Origin: JBLNDJ01 sp050261515
GTDB taxonomy: Bacteria; Acidobacteriota; Terriglobia; Bryobacterales; Bryobacteraceae
Direction: 5' to 3'
DNA: 64,000 nucleotides
Assembly (NCBI GenBank): GCA_050261515.1
Contig: JBLNDJ010000052.1
Span: 1-64,000 of the forward strand
Below, piece by piece: positions 1 through 8,187 of this stretch. The notes beneath the pieces were generated by a model. It was not told the origin of the DNA. It saw nothing but the letters and a program-made list of their open reading frames with translations, and searched no databases. Both the position numbers and the translations under genes were made by a program. Each line of letters begins with the position of its first letter. Positions within the stretch are counted from its first letter, which is position 1.

Positions 1-137
1 TTCTTTCGGGTGTCGTCCTACTCGCTTGATGCCCACTCGTCTGGCTTGCACTCGCAGTTCCCTTTCCCTGCAAGTTGTGCCAATTTTGAGTGTCTCAGTT
101 TTGGGGGTCAGTCCATTAAATCCGTTTGGGTTTTCTT

Positions 138-166
138 ATCCGTGTGCATCCGTGTCCATCCGTGGC
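138..166 (-). repeat. Dispersed repeat, copy 1 (inverted orientation)
   Basis: This 29-bp intergenic unit is built of three imperfect CACGGAT-type words (consensus CCACGGATGGACACGGATG followed by CACACGGAT, read on the minus strand). The same unit recurs at 33894-33922, 33953-33981 and 62295-62323. It lies just upstream of the beta-helix gene. Apart from it and the promoter, bases 1-212 show nothing I can recognise. Confidence 0.75.
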
Positions 167-175
167 TGATTCATG

Positions 176-206
176 TTGCGGACTTCGCCGTCGGCGGGTC
201 TATAAT
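176..206 (+). promoter_or_regulatory. Putative promoter of the beta-helix gene
   Basis: A perfect -10 hexamer TATAAT (201-206) is preceded by TTGCGG (176-181) with a 19-bp spacer. Only six bases separate the -10 box from the GTG at 213. Transcription would therefore begin at or next to the start codon, giving a leaderless message. The spacer is longer than the 17-bp optimum, so the -35 assignment is weaker than the -10. Confidence 0.45.
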
Positions 207-212
207 CGTCCG

Positions 213-1583
213 GTGCATTGGATCGCTCTTCTCCTTGTCGTGTCCGCCGGATCTCTGCGGGCGGCGGATTATTATGTGAGTTCGCGCGGGGACGACGCGG
301 GGGCCGGCCCGTGGCGGACCATCGCTCGCGTGAACAAAGCCCAACTTCGCGCGGGCGACCGCATTCTGTTCGAGGGCGGCCAGACGTTTCCCGGCACGCT
401 CAGAATCGGTGCGAGCGGCGTGAGCGTCTCGTCCTATGGCTGGGGGCGCGCCACGATCGACGGCGGCAACGGGGGCGCGATTCGCATCGAGGGATGCTCG
501 CGCGTGGCCGTCCACAATGTGAAGCTGGCCGGGTCGGGCAGGAAGAGCGGCAATACGGAATCGGGGCTCACGGTCTCGCGCGCGTCGGACATCGACATCG
601 AGGAGGTCGAGGTCACCGGTTTCCGGTCCTCCGGCATCGCGATCTCGGGCAGCCGCGACGTGCGCGTGCTGCGCGTGCACGCCTACGCGAACGGGTACGC
701 GGGCATCAGCTCCGACGGCGAGACCTCGGAGCGCCTGCGCGTGGCGCATTGCCTGACGGAGAATAACGCGGGCGACCCCACCGCGCGCGACAACCACAGC
801 GGCAACGGGATCGTGATCGGGCGCACGCGGGGCGCGGTGGTCGAGCACTGCGAGGCGCGCTACAACGGATGGGACATGCCGTGGACGGGCAACGGGCCGG
901 TCGGCATCTGGAGTTACGAATCGGACGACGTCACGATTCAGTACTGCGTGTCGCACCACAACCGCAGCACGGCGAAAGACGGCGGAGGGTTCGATTTCGA
1001 CGGCGGGATGACGAACTCCGTCCTGCAATACAACTACTCGCACGACAACTTCGGCAGCGGCTACCTGATCTGCCAGTACGACGGCGCCCAGCCGTTCGAG
1101 AATAACGTGGTCCGCTACAACATCAGCCAGGACGACGGGCTGATGGACCACAACGCGGGCATCTACGTGTGGGTGGGCGGGCGCGGGATGAAGGGCGCCG
1201 TTGTCCACAACAACACGATCTTCAACAACAAGGGCTCGGCGGTGGTGTTCGACGTGATGAAGAAGTTCGCCGAGCCGAAGCCGGAGTTCGTGTTCCACAA
1301 CAACATTCTGGTGAGCCTGGGGCCGCAGATTCGCGGCGGCGCGGCAAACGGGCGCTTCATGGAAAACCTGTACTGGACGATTGGCGAGCGCGGGTTTTCG
1401 GTCGATGGCTTCAAGAGCCTGGAGGAATGGCAGCGCGCGACGGGGCAGGAGAAGGGCGGGCGCTATGCCGATCCGCTCTTCATGCGGGAGCGGATGGAGT
1501 CGCTCGCGGACCCGGCGCAGTTCCGGCTGCTGCCGGGCTCACCGGCGGGAGCGGCGTTCGGCGCTTTCACAGCGCATCCTTGA
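213..1583 (+). CDS. Secreted right-handed parallel beta-helix protein
   Basis: The protein has 456 residues from the GTG at 213. That start puts a clean Sec signal peptide first (hydrophobic LLLVV core, cleavage after SLRA) and a mature end of ADYYVSSRGDD, typical of secreted beta-helix proteins. An in-frame ATG at 126 would add an unlikely Arg/Cys-rich stretch. The body (about residues 60-400) consists of Asn- and Gly-rich coils such as NNTIFNNKG and VQYCV-like rungs, as in the pectate-lyase/NosD-type beta-helix superfamily. No specific polysaccharide-lyase catalytic motif could be assigned, so the substrate is unknown. The 3' end overlaps the convergent regulator gene by 17 bases. The product is probably extracellular or periplasmic and acts on polysaccharide. 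Confidence 0.8.
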   Translation: MHWIALLLVVSAGSLRAADYYVSSRGDDAGAGPWRTIARVNKAQLRAGDRILFEGGQTFPGTLRIGASGVSVSSYGWGRATIDGGNGGAIRIEGCSRVAVHNVKLAGSGRKSGNTESGLTVSRASDIDIEEVEVTGFRSSGIAISGSRDVRVLRVHAYANGYAGISSDGETSERLRVAHCLTENNAGDPTARDNHSGNGIVIGRTRGAVVEHCEARYNGWDMPWTGNGPVGIWSYESDDVTIQYCVSHHNRSTAKDGGGFDFDGGMTNSVLQYNYSHDNFGSGYLICQYDGAQPFENNVVRYNISQDDGLMDHNAGIYVWVGGRGMKGAVVHNNTIFNNKGSAVVFDVMKKFAEPKPEFVFHNNILVSLGPQIRGGAANGRFMENLYWTIGERGFSVDGFKSLEEWQRATGQEKGGRYADPLFMRERMESLADPAQFRLLPGSPAGAAFGAFTAHP

Positions 1584-1863
1584 GCTTGCGGCGGTACTGC
1601 TCGAAGGCTTTGCGGCCCGGCTTGGTCAGCGAGAGAAGCGTCTGCGGGACCTTGCCGCGGTAGGTCTTCACGATTTCGATGTAGCCGGCTTCTTCCAGGC
1701 GCGAAAGATGGCTCGAGAGCGTGCCCTTGTTCAGGCCGGTTTCGTGCTGGAGGTAGAGGAAGTCGGCGCGGTCCACCGCGTAGAGCAGGGCGGCGATCAT
1801 GAGGCGCCCGGGTTCGTGGATGATGCGGTCGAGCTCCGAGATCGCGCGGATCTGCTGATTCAT
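1567..1863 (-). CDS. Winged-helix transcriptional regulator (MarR/ArsR-like, HTH_34 type)
   Basis: This 98-residue protein is a single winged-helix domain. The recognition-helix region reads TGLNKGTLSSHLSRLEEAGY and is followed by a wing (IVKTYRGKVPQTLLSLT) and a C-terminal helix with GRKAFEQYRRKL, matching the small HTH_34 regulators. The ATG at 1861-1863 overlaps the stop of the upstream membrane-protein gene in an ATGA arrangement, so it is the last gene of a three-gene leftward operon. It presumably controls its own operon with the two membrane proteins. The ligand is unknown. Confidence 0.85.
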   Translation of the reverse strand: MNQQIRAISELDRIIHEPGRLMIAALLYAVDRADFLYLQHETGLNKGTLSSHLSRLEEAGYIEIVKTYRGKVPQTLLSLTKPGRKAFEQYRRKLKDAL

Positions 1864-2522
1864 GAGCCTTCCTCTGCCGGGGGCTGCGTATGGCGGAGGT
1901 AGAGCCGGAAACTGATGGCGCCGGAGATCATGAGCACGGCTCCGATGACGGCGAACGTGAGCATGTATGCTCCTATCGCCCTGGCGGAGACGGGGCCCAT
2001 CCGTGTGTAGTTCGCGAACGCCTCGAGCAGATCGGCGGGCAGCGCCGCGATGGTTAGCGAGCCGGCCGCGATGGCGAAGAGCGCCAGCCATTTCCAGCGG
2101 GCGGTTCTGGCAATCCGGACGTAGACCGCGGCGAAAAACAAGCCGAACAGGGAGACCGGTGAGGACAGGTCCCAGTGACGCCTCGACGCGAGGACCAGGC
2201 CCGCTCCCATCAGTGCGGCGACACCCGCTGACATCGCCATCGGAAACCAGCGTTTGTAGCTCGGGCGGTAATCGACAAATCCCGTGCGGCGATACGTGAT
2301 GCGGTTCTTGATGGCTTTGCTTCCGTAATGGATAGTGGCGCACATCAGTCCCCAGTAGATGATAAAAACCCACGTCTCGCGCCACACGGGCGAGCGCGCC
2401 TGCAGCCATGCGAGCAGCACATAGCTCAGGAACAGGAAACCCATGCCAAGCTCGCCCACGCCGTCGATGTTGTAGTACAGCTTGGGCCTTTGGAGAAGGC
2501 CGTCGATTTCTTTGGTGTTCAT
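1860..2522 (-). CDS. Polytopic membrane protein, paralogue of the next gene
   Basis: The protein has 220 residues and about six predicted membrane helices, for example around GMGFLFLSYVLLAWLQ, WVFIIYWGLMCATIHYG and the last helix LTFAVIGAVLMISGAISF. The N-terminus (MNTKEID, then YYNIDGVGELGMG) and an internal IHYGSKAIKNRITYRRTG segment are nearly identical in the upstream neighbour, so the two are tandem duplicates. I do not recognise a named family. The gene overlaps both neighbours by 4 bp (ATGA), indicating translational coupling. No enzymatic motif is visible; a small membrane complex or sensor partner for the winged-helix regulator is only an inference. Confidence 0.75.
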   Translation of the reverse strand: MNTKEIDGLLQRPKLYYNIDGVGELGMGFLFLSYVLLAWLQARSPVWRETWVFIIYWGLMCATIHYGSKAIKNRITYRRTGFVDYRPSYKRWFPMAMSAGVAALMGAGLVLASRRHWDLSSPVSLFGLFFAAVYVRIARTARWKWLALFAIAAGSLTIAALPADLLEAFANYTRMGPVSARAIGAYMLTFAVIGAVLMISGAISFRLYLRHTQPPAEEGS

Positions 2523-3190
2523 AGCTGGCCTCCCGCCGGCTGCGTGTGGCTAAGGTAGAGCCGGAAGCTGATGGCGCCCGAGATCGCGAGCAGCCCTCCG
2601 TAGACGATGAACGTCAGCCAATACGCTCCCAACACGCCGGCAGGCATGCCGGATTTCAGGCCGGGGCCCTGCGCGACCGCCGCGGTCAGATTCGCCGGGA
2701 GCGCGGCGACGGCGAGCATGCCGGCCACCATGGCCGAGAAGATCCACCATTTCCAGCGAGCCGTTTTCGCGATGCGGATGTACGCCGCCGACAGAAACAG
2801 GCCGAAGAGGGGAACCGCGAGCGACAGGTCCCACTTCCGCCGTATCGCCAGAACCAGGCCTGCCGCAACCACCGCGGAGACCCCGGCTGCGATGACCGCC
2901 GGGAGCCGTTGCTTGCGGATGGAACCGTAACCGGCGTAGCCGGTCCGCCGGTAGGTGATGCGGTTCTTGATCGCTTTCGTGCCGTAGTGAATGACGGCCA
3001 TCAGCGCGGCCAAGTAGAGGAAGCAGCCGTACATCTGGTTCCACAAGGAGCCCGGCGGCGTGTGCAACTGCATCCAGCCGAGCAGCGCGAACCCGAGGCA
3101 CATCAGCCCGGTGCCGAATTCGCCCAGGCCATCGACGTTGTGGTACTGCCGGGACCGTTCAACAGCGCTATCGATTTCCCTGGCATTCAT
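2519..3190 (-). CDS. Polytopic membrane protein, first gene of the trio
   Basis: The protein has 223 residues from the ATG at 3188-3190. This start was chosen over an upstream alternative at 3226 because it gives MNAREID, which aligns with MNTKEID of the tandem paralogue. It has about six membrane segments and the shared features YHNVDGLGEFGTG, the IHYGTKAIKNRITYRRTGY loop and the C-terminal SGAISFRLYL. It is the promoter-proximal gene of a leftward operon with its paralogue and the HTH_34-type regulator, and it diverges from padR at 3279. The function is unknown. Confidence 0.75.
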   Translation of the reverse strand: MNAREIDSAVERSRQYHNVDGLGEFGTGLMCLGFALLGWMQLHTPPGSLWNQMYGCFLYLAALMAVIHYGTKAIKNRITYRRTGYAGYGSIRKQRLPAVIAAGVSAVVAAGLVLAIRRKWDLSLAVPLFGLFLSAAYIRIAKTARWKWWIFSAMVAGMLAVAALPANLTAAVAQGPGLKSGMPAGVLGAYWLTFIVYGGLLAISGAISFRLYLSHTQPAGGQL

Positions 3191-3234
3191 GCCTACTAGT
3201 TTGCGCTGCCAACCGGTCGGCGTCAAGAGTTATT

Positions 3235-3270
3235 TTTCCACTTGACAATCCAGTGGAAACCTCCCACACT
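3235..3270 (+). promoter_or_regulatory. padR promoter with embedded inverted-repeat operator
   Basis: A perfect 8-bp inverted repeat (TTTCCACT at 3235-3242, AGTGGAAA at 3252-3259, 9-bp spacer) contains a consensus -35 TTGACA at 3242-3247. Seventeen bases further on, CACACT (3265-3270) can serve as a -10. The padR ATG at 3279 is 8 bases from that hexamer. An operator overlapping the -35 fits autorepression by a dimeric PadR protein, possibly also affecting the divergent trio. Confidence 0.55.
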
Positions 3271-3278
3271 GCACTTGG

Positions 3279-3626
3279 ATGTCTAGCGAAGAGAAAGACC
3301 GCATACGCGTTCTCCAGGGGACGCTCGACATGATCGTGCTGCGCACGCTCGAAACCATGGGGCCGCAGCACGCCTATGCGATCGCGACTCGCTTGCAGCA
3401 GGCCTCCGGCGACCTGCTCAACCTGAACCAGGGCACGCTCTACCCCGCCCTCGTCCGGCTGGAGCAGCAGGGTTCGATCCAGGGCGCCTGGGGAAAGACC
3501 GAAAACAACCGCGAGGCGAAGTTCTACTCCCTTACGAAATCCGGCCGCAAGGCGCTCGAAGCCGAGACAAAGCGCTGGCGGCAGCTCTCGGGCCTGGTTG
3601 AGATGCTGCTTTCGGAGGAGCGCTGA
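3279..3626 (+). CDS. PadR family transcriptional regulator
   Basis: This 115-residue protein starts with the hallmark acidobacterial PadR sequence VLQGTLDMIVLRTLE, then GPQHAYAIATRLQQ. It continues with NQGTLYPALVRLEQQG, the recognition helix that typifies the family, followed by a wing (AKFYSLTKSGRKALEAE). PadR proteins are dimeric winged-helix repressors. The stop is 2 bp before the permease start, so the two form an operon, the usual arrangement for acidobacterial PadR-ADOP pairs. A palindrome overlapping its own -35 box supports autoregulation. Confidence 0.92.
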   Translation: MSSEEKDRIRVLQGTLDMIVLRTLETMGPQHAYAIATRLQQASGDLLNLNQGTLYPALVRLEQQGSIQGAWGKTENNREAKFYSLTKSGRKALEAETKRWRQLSGLVEMLLSEER

Positions 3627-3628
3627 CC

Positions 3629-6238
3629 ATGCGCCGGTTCTTCGCGCGGTGCGCGCGCCTGCTGTTCCGCCGCAGGGCGGAACAGGACCTCGCGCGCGAG
3701 GTGGCCTCGCACCTGGCGCTGATCGAAGACGACCTTCTCGCCCGCGGCCTCACGCCCGAAGAGGCGCGCCTGGCGGCGCGCAAGGCCTACGGCGGCGTCG
3801 AGCAGACGAAGGAAGCGCACCGCGACGAGCGCTCCTTCGTTGGCATCGAACAATTCATCCAGGACGTCCGCCACGCCTTTCGCAGCCTGGTTAAGAGTCC
3901 GGGGTTCACGGCCGTCGCGCTCGTCTCGCTCGCCTGCGGCATCGGCGTCAACACGGCCATCTTCACGCTCGCCGACGGCATCCTGCTCAAGGAATTGCCT
4001 GTGCGCGAGCCGCATCGCATCGTGCAGGTCAACGCCCACCTCAAGGAATTCACGAGCTCGGGTTTCAGCTACGCGGCGTATCGCGAACTGCGGCGCCAGA
4101 GCGCGATCTTCAGCGACGTCGCCGGCTTCTGGATGATCCCGGTGCAGTTCGACTCGGGGCGGGCGGACCTGGAACTCGTGACCGGATCTTACTTCCCGCT
4201 CTTCGAGGGACGGCCCGCTCTCGGCCGGCTGCTCATCGACGAGGACGATCGCGTGGACGGCGCGGGCTCCGTGTGCGTGCTCAATTACAGAACGTGGCAG
4301 ACGCAGTTCGGCGGCGATCCGCACGTGCTGGGCCGCACCGTCCGCATCAACGACCTGCCGTTCCAGGTCGTGGGCGTCGCTACACCGGATTTCGCCGGGC
4401 CCGAATTGCAGCGGCAGGCGGACGTGTGGGCGCCCACCTCGGTGAAGTCCGTCCTGTTCACGGATTCGCGCGAAGCGCCGAACTGGATCTGGATCAAGCT
4501 GATGGGCCGCCTGAAGCCGGGCATTTCGTTCGCCGAAGCACGGGCGCGCCTGGCGGGCTCAAGCCGCGGGATCGAGGAGGCGCTTCCGAAGGACCGCGCG
4601 AACCAGGGCGTGGTCTACGAGTTAGAGGATGGCAGCAAAGGCTTCGACCGCTGGCGAACCACGCTCCAGAACCCGCTGCTGCTGCTGATGGCCGCGGTCG
4701 CGCTGGTGCTGCTCATCGCCTGCGCGAACGTCGCCAACCTCATGCTCGCCCGCGGCAGCGAACGCCGCCAGGAATTCGCCATCAAGCTCGCCCTCGGCAT
4801 TTCGCGGTGGCGGCTGTGGCGGCAGCTCGTGCTCGAGAGCCTGCTGCTCGCGACCGCGGGCGGCGCGGCCGGGCTCGCCGCATCGTTCGCGCTCACACGC
4901 TTTCTGCTCGACCTGTTCAACACGGGCAACAACTACGCCACGCTGGAGATCGCGCCGGACCGTTCGGCCTGGCTGTTCACCTTCGCGGCCTGCGCGGCGG
5001 CGGTTCTGATTTCGGGGCTCTATCCGGCATGGCGCGCTTCCAGGATCGAGGCCGCGGCGAATTTGAAACCCGTATCGGCGGGGCCCGGCCGGAGCCTGCT
5101 TCGCAGGGCGCTCATCGTCGCGCAGGTCGCGCTCGCGGTGGTGCTCCTGTTCGGCGCGAGCCTGTTCACGCGCAGCCTGCGCAACCTGAAGACGATTCCG
5201 CTCGGCTACGACATCGATCGCGTGCTGGCCGTCGATATCGGGCCCCGCGGCCCTGTGCGGCCGGGAGCCCCCAATCCCCGCGGCTCGCTCGACGAAGCGC
5301 TCGCCCGTGTTCGGCGGCTTCCCACGGTCGAGGCGGCAGCCTTCGCCTCACCCGGACTGCTGTCGGGGATGATGATGGTGGGCGACGTCACGGCGCAGCG
5401 CAAGATTGAAGGCGTCCATTTCCTGTCGGCGGGGCCGGGTTATCTCTCGGCGATGCGCGCGCCGCTGCTGCGCGGGCGCGAATTCAACGAGACCGACCGG
5501 CCGGGCTCGCCGCCGCTCGCGATCGTCAATCAGCGGCTCGCCTCGACGGCATGGCCGGGCGAGAACCCGATTGGGAAAACCCTCACCAGCGGGACGGACA
5601 AGATGGAAGTGATCGGCCTCGTGGGCGACACGAAATACTACGATATTCGCGAGCAGCCGCGGGCGATGATGTTCCGGGCGTTCGATCCCACCGCGGCCGG
5701 AAACATCACGCTCGCGGTCCGCTGCCGCGCCGGGTGCGGCGGCGTGGAGCGCGACGTGCGCAACATCCTGCGCAACTCCGCGCCCGGATACCGTGTGCAG
5801 CGCATCTCGACGATGGACCGCCTGCGCGACGGCAACATCTCGCTCGAGCGCCTGCTGGCGTTCCTGTGCGACCTGTTCGGCGCGCTCGGCACGGCGCTCG
5901 CGCTGGTGGGCATCTACGGCCTGGTCTCGTACTCGGTCGCGCGGCGGACGCGCGAGGCCGGTATCCGCGTGAGCCTCGGCGCGCAGCGCGGGGCCGTGCT
6001 GTGGCTGTTCGTCCGCGAGACGCTGGCGCTAACAGCCGCGGGCTTGCTGATCGGGCTGCCGCTCGGAGTGCAGCTTGCGGGCTTCGGCGGCAAGTTGCTG
6101 TTTGCAGTTGCGCCGCAAGATCCGGTGTCGATCGCGGCGACCCTGGCGATGATCGCGCTCGGCGGAGCGCTCGCCTCAGCGATCCCGGCGAACAAGGCCG
6201 CGCGCGTGAATCCGGTGGAGGCGCTGCGGTACGACTGA
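3629..6238 (+). CDS. ADOP-type FtsX/MacB-like permease
   Basis: The protein has 869 residues. An N-terminal cytosolic segment (about 1-75, EQDLAREVASHLALIEDDL) is characteristic of acidobacterial duplicated orphan permeases. The first membrane helix (about 88-115) is followed by a MacB-type periplasmic domain and then an FtsX core at about 345-470 (LLIACANVANLMLARGSERR). A second permease half begins near residue 495 (ALIVAQVALAVVLLFGASLF) and ends with a second FtsX core (about 750-869; VGIYGLVSYSVARRTREAG and a final AARVNPVEALRYD). No ATPase gene is adjacent, hence 'orphan'. It is probably a mechanotransmission-type or efflux component in the inner membrane; the substrate is unknown. Confidence 0.92.
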   Translation: MRRFFARCARLLFRRRAEQDLAREVASHLALIEDDLLARGLTPEEARLAARKAYGGVEQTKEAHRDERSFVGIEQFIQDVRHAFRSLVKSPGFTAVALVSLACGIGVNTAIFTLADGILLKELPVREPHRIVQVNAHLKEFTSSGFSYAAYRELRRQSAIFSDVAGFWMIPVQFDSGRADLELVTGSYFPLFEGRPALGRLLIDEDDRVDGAGSVCVLNYRTWQTQFGGDPHVLGRTVRINDLPFQVVGVATPDFAGPELQRQADVWAPTSVKSVLFTDSREAPNWIWIKLMGRLKPGISFAEARARLAGSSRGIEEALPKDRANQGVVYELEDGSKGFDRWRTTLQNPLLLLMAAVALVLLIACANVANLMLARGSERRQEFAIKLALGISRWRLWRQLVLESLLLATAGGAAGLAASFALTRFLLDLFNTGNNYATLEIAPDRSAWLFTFAACAAAVLISGLYPAWRASRIEAAANLKPVSAGPGRSLLRRALIVAQVALAVVLLFGASLFTRSLRNLKTIPLGYDIDRVLAVDIGPRGPVRPGAPNPRGSLDEALARVRRLPTVEAAAFASPGLLSGMMMVGDVTAQRKIEGVHFLSAGPGYLSAMRAPLLRGREFNETDRPGSPPLAIVNQRLASTAWPGENPIGKTLTSGTDKMEVIGLVGDTKYYDIREQPRAMMFRAFDPTAAGNITLAVRCRAGCGGVERDVRNILRNSAPGYRVQRISTMDRLRDGNISLERLLAFLCDLFGALGTALALVGIYGLVSYSVARRTREAGIRVSLGAQRGAVLWLFVRETLALTAAGLLIGLPLGVQLAGFGGKLLFAVAPQDPVSIAATLAMIALGGALASAIPANKAARVNPVEALRYD

Positions 6239-6263
6239 GCGCCGAGCCGACCGGGGGGCGGCC

Positions 6264-7034
6264 CTACGCGTTTTTGCGCGCGGAGGTGGCGGTCCAGCCG
6301 CCGTCCACCGGCAGCGTGGCGCCCGTGACGTACGACGCCTCGTCCGACGCGAGAAACAGCGCGGCCCAAGCCACTTCCTTCGCGTAGCCGACGCGGCCGA
6401 GCGCGGTCTGGTCGCACTGCCACTTGTAGTGCGGGTCGGCCGGGTCGGGGCCGATGCGCGTCTGGATCGGGCCCGGGCACAGCGAATTGATCCGTATGTT
6501 CTGCGGGCCGTAATCGTACGCCACGCTCATCGTGTAGCCGAGCAGCGCCGCTTTGGTCGCCGTGTAAGCGACCGACGTCATCATGCCCTCCATCGCCTGG
6601 ATCGAGACGACGTTCACGATCGACCCGCCCTTCTGCCGGAGCATGTACGGCAGCGCGCCCTGCGTGAAGTAATGCGTGCCCATCAGCGCGACGCCGATGC
6701 AGCGCTCCCACTCCTGGGCGGTCGCGTCGAGCGCGCCGTGAAAATCCTCAGCCAGGTACGCCGCGTTATTCACCAGCACGTCGATGCGGCCGTTGTGCGC
6801 GGCGGCCAGCTCGATCGCGCGCCCGGCGTCCTCGCGGCGCGAAACATCGGTGTGGCAGAACCCGGCCTGCCCGCCCGCATCGCGGATCGCGCGAACGGCC
6901 TCCTCGCCCGGCCCGTCCTCGATATCGCAGACCAGCACCCAGGCGCCCTCGGCCGCAAACAACTCGCTGACCGCCCGGCCGATGCCGTTCGCGCCTCCCG
7001 TTACGATCGCAGTCTTTCCCTTGAGCCTGTCCAT
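6264..7034 (-). CDS. Short-chain dehydrogenase/reductase (SDR)
   Basis: The protein has 256 residues from the ATG at 7032-7034. It carries the classical SDR motifs: the TGGANGIG cofactor loop at residues 12-19, a CDIED acidic end of the second strand (suggesting NAD(H) preference), NNAAY, the catalytic YTATK and the C-terminal LPVDGGW. It is the last gene of a leftward cluster behind an enolase-superfamily dehydratase and an amidohydrolase. That is the composition of non-phosphorylative L-fucose/sugar-acid pathways, where an SDR oxidises the sugar or the 2-keto-3-deoxy acid. The exact substrate cannot be read from the sequence. Confidence 0.88.
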   Translation of the reverse strand: MDRLKGKTAIVTGGANGIGRAVSELFAAEGAWVLVCDIEDGPGEEAVRAIRDAGGQAGFCHTDVSRREDAGRAIELAAAHNGRIDVLVNNAAYLAEDFHGALDATAQEWERCIGVALMGTHYFTQGALPYMLRQKGGSIVNVVSIQAMEGMMTSVAYTATKAALLGYTMSVAYDYGPQNIRINSLCPGPIQTRIGPDPADPHYKWQCDQTALGRVGYAKEVAWAALFLASDEASYVTGATLPVDGGWTATSARKNA

Positions 7035-7041
7035 GGCGCCC

Positions 7042-8187
7042 TCACCCCACACGGTATTTTTCGATGACAGCGTTGTCCACTTCTACGCCCAGGCCCGACC
7101 CCTGCGGCACGCGCAGGTGGCCGTCCTCCAGGCGAATCGGATTTTTGCACATCTCGCGGCTGAGCGGGCCGCTGGTGACGTTGAACTCCTGGAACACCGA
7201 GCGCCGCATGAACGCGTTCAGGTGCAGCGAGGCTGCGGTGAGCAGATCGCTGAGCCACGCGTGCGGGATGCACAGGCGGTTGTGCAGCTCGGCCATGTGG
7301 ACGATCTTGCGCGCCACCGTGAACCCGCCGCAGCGCGAAAGGTCCGGCTGGACGATATCGACGCCGCCCTGCTCGATCAGCGCGCGGAAACCCCACTCGG
7401 TCGATTCCTGCTCGCCGCACGCGATCGGCGTATCGACGGACGCCGCCAGCTGCGCGTAGCCGTCGTAATCCTCCGGCGACAGCGGCTCCTCGACGAAGAA
7501 CGGATTGTAGGGCTCGATGCGGCGCACCATCTGCGCGGCTTCCTTCGCCGTGCGATGTATGTACCAGCCCGCATCGACGAGCAGGTCCACGCGATCGCCG
7601 AGCGCGCGCCGCGCGGCCGCCACCAGGCACACGTCGCGCTCTGCATCCTGTCCGAACACGCCCCAGCCGAACTTCACCGCCGTGAATCCCTGCTCGGCGT
7701 AGGCGCGCGCGGCCTGCTCCATCGCCGCCGGTTCGGAGCGGAACAGCGTACTCGCGTAGGCGCGCACGCGATCGCGGTATCCGCCGCCGAGCAGCTTGTA
7801 GACGGGCTGGCCGATGCTCTTGCCGATGATGTCCCACAGCGCGATATCAATCCCCGAGATGACCTGGATCGCCGCGCCGCGCCGGCCGTAATACACCGAC
7901 GCCATGTACATCTTGTGCCAGAGCCGTTCGACTTCGAAGGGGTCTTCGCCGATGAGCACACCGCGCAGGCCCTCGAAGCCGGGCACGGCGCCTTCCGACG
8001 GCGCATCGACGATCGCCTTCGCCACGTGCGGCTGCGTTTCGAGATCGGCGTAGCCGGTGATACCGATGTCCGTGGTGACGCGTACGATCCCGAGGTACTT
8101 GATGCCGTACGCCTCCTCGCTCGTATCGGGCGCGGCGTAGCTGCCCGGCGTTTCGAGCACGAGCACTTCGACGTCTTTGATCTTCAT
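7042..8187 (-). CDS. Enolase-superfamily sugar-acid dehydratase (mandelate racemase/muconate lactonizing type)
   Basis: The protein has 381 residues starting MKIKDVEVLVLETPG. It has the N-terminal capping domain followed by the TIM-barrel. The three metal ligands lie in LLVDAGWY (Asp), FVEEPL (Glu) and ACGEQE (Glu). Further on are QPDLSRCGG and a conserved His in CIPHAW, as in mandelate racemase-subgroup acid-sugar dehydratases. The start overlaps the stop of the amidohydrolase gene by 4 bp, and the SDR follows 7 bp after the stop, so the three are probably co-transcribed. Likely role: dehydration of an aldonate (such as L-fuconate or a related acid) to the 2-keto-3-deoxy acid. Confidence 0.85.
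   Translation of the reverse strand: MKIKDVEVLVLETPGSYAAPDTSEEAYGIKYLGIVRVTTDIGITGYADLETQPHVAKAIVDAPSEGAVPGFEGLRGVLIGEDPFEVERLWHKMYMASVYYGRRGAAIQVISGIDIALWDIIGKSIGQPVYKLLGGGYRDRVRAYASTLFRSEPAAMEQAARAYAEQGFTAVKFGWGVFGQDAERDVCLVAAARRALGDRVDLLVDAGWYIHRTAKEAAQMVRRIEPYNPFFVEEPLSPEDYDGYAQLAASVDTPIACGEQESTEWGFRALIEQGGVDIVQPDLSRCGGFTVARKIVHMAELHNRLCIPHAWLSDLLTAASLHLNAFMRRSVFQEFNVTSGPLSREMCKNPIRLEDGHLRVPQGSGLGVEVDNAVIEKYRVG

Noticed and set aside
10..212. Short plus-strand ORF starting at base 10 and the upstream in-frame ATG at 126
   Set aside because: The first has no protein-like features and overlaps the dispersed repeat; the second adds a non-signal Arg/Cys-rich stretch before a clear signal peptide.
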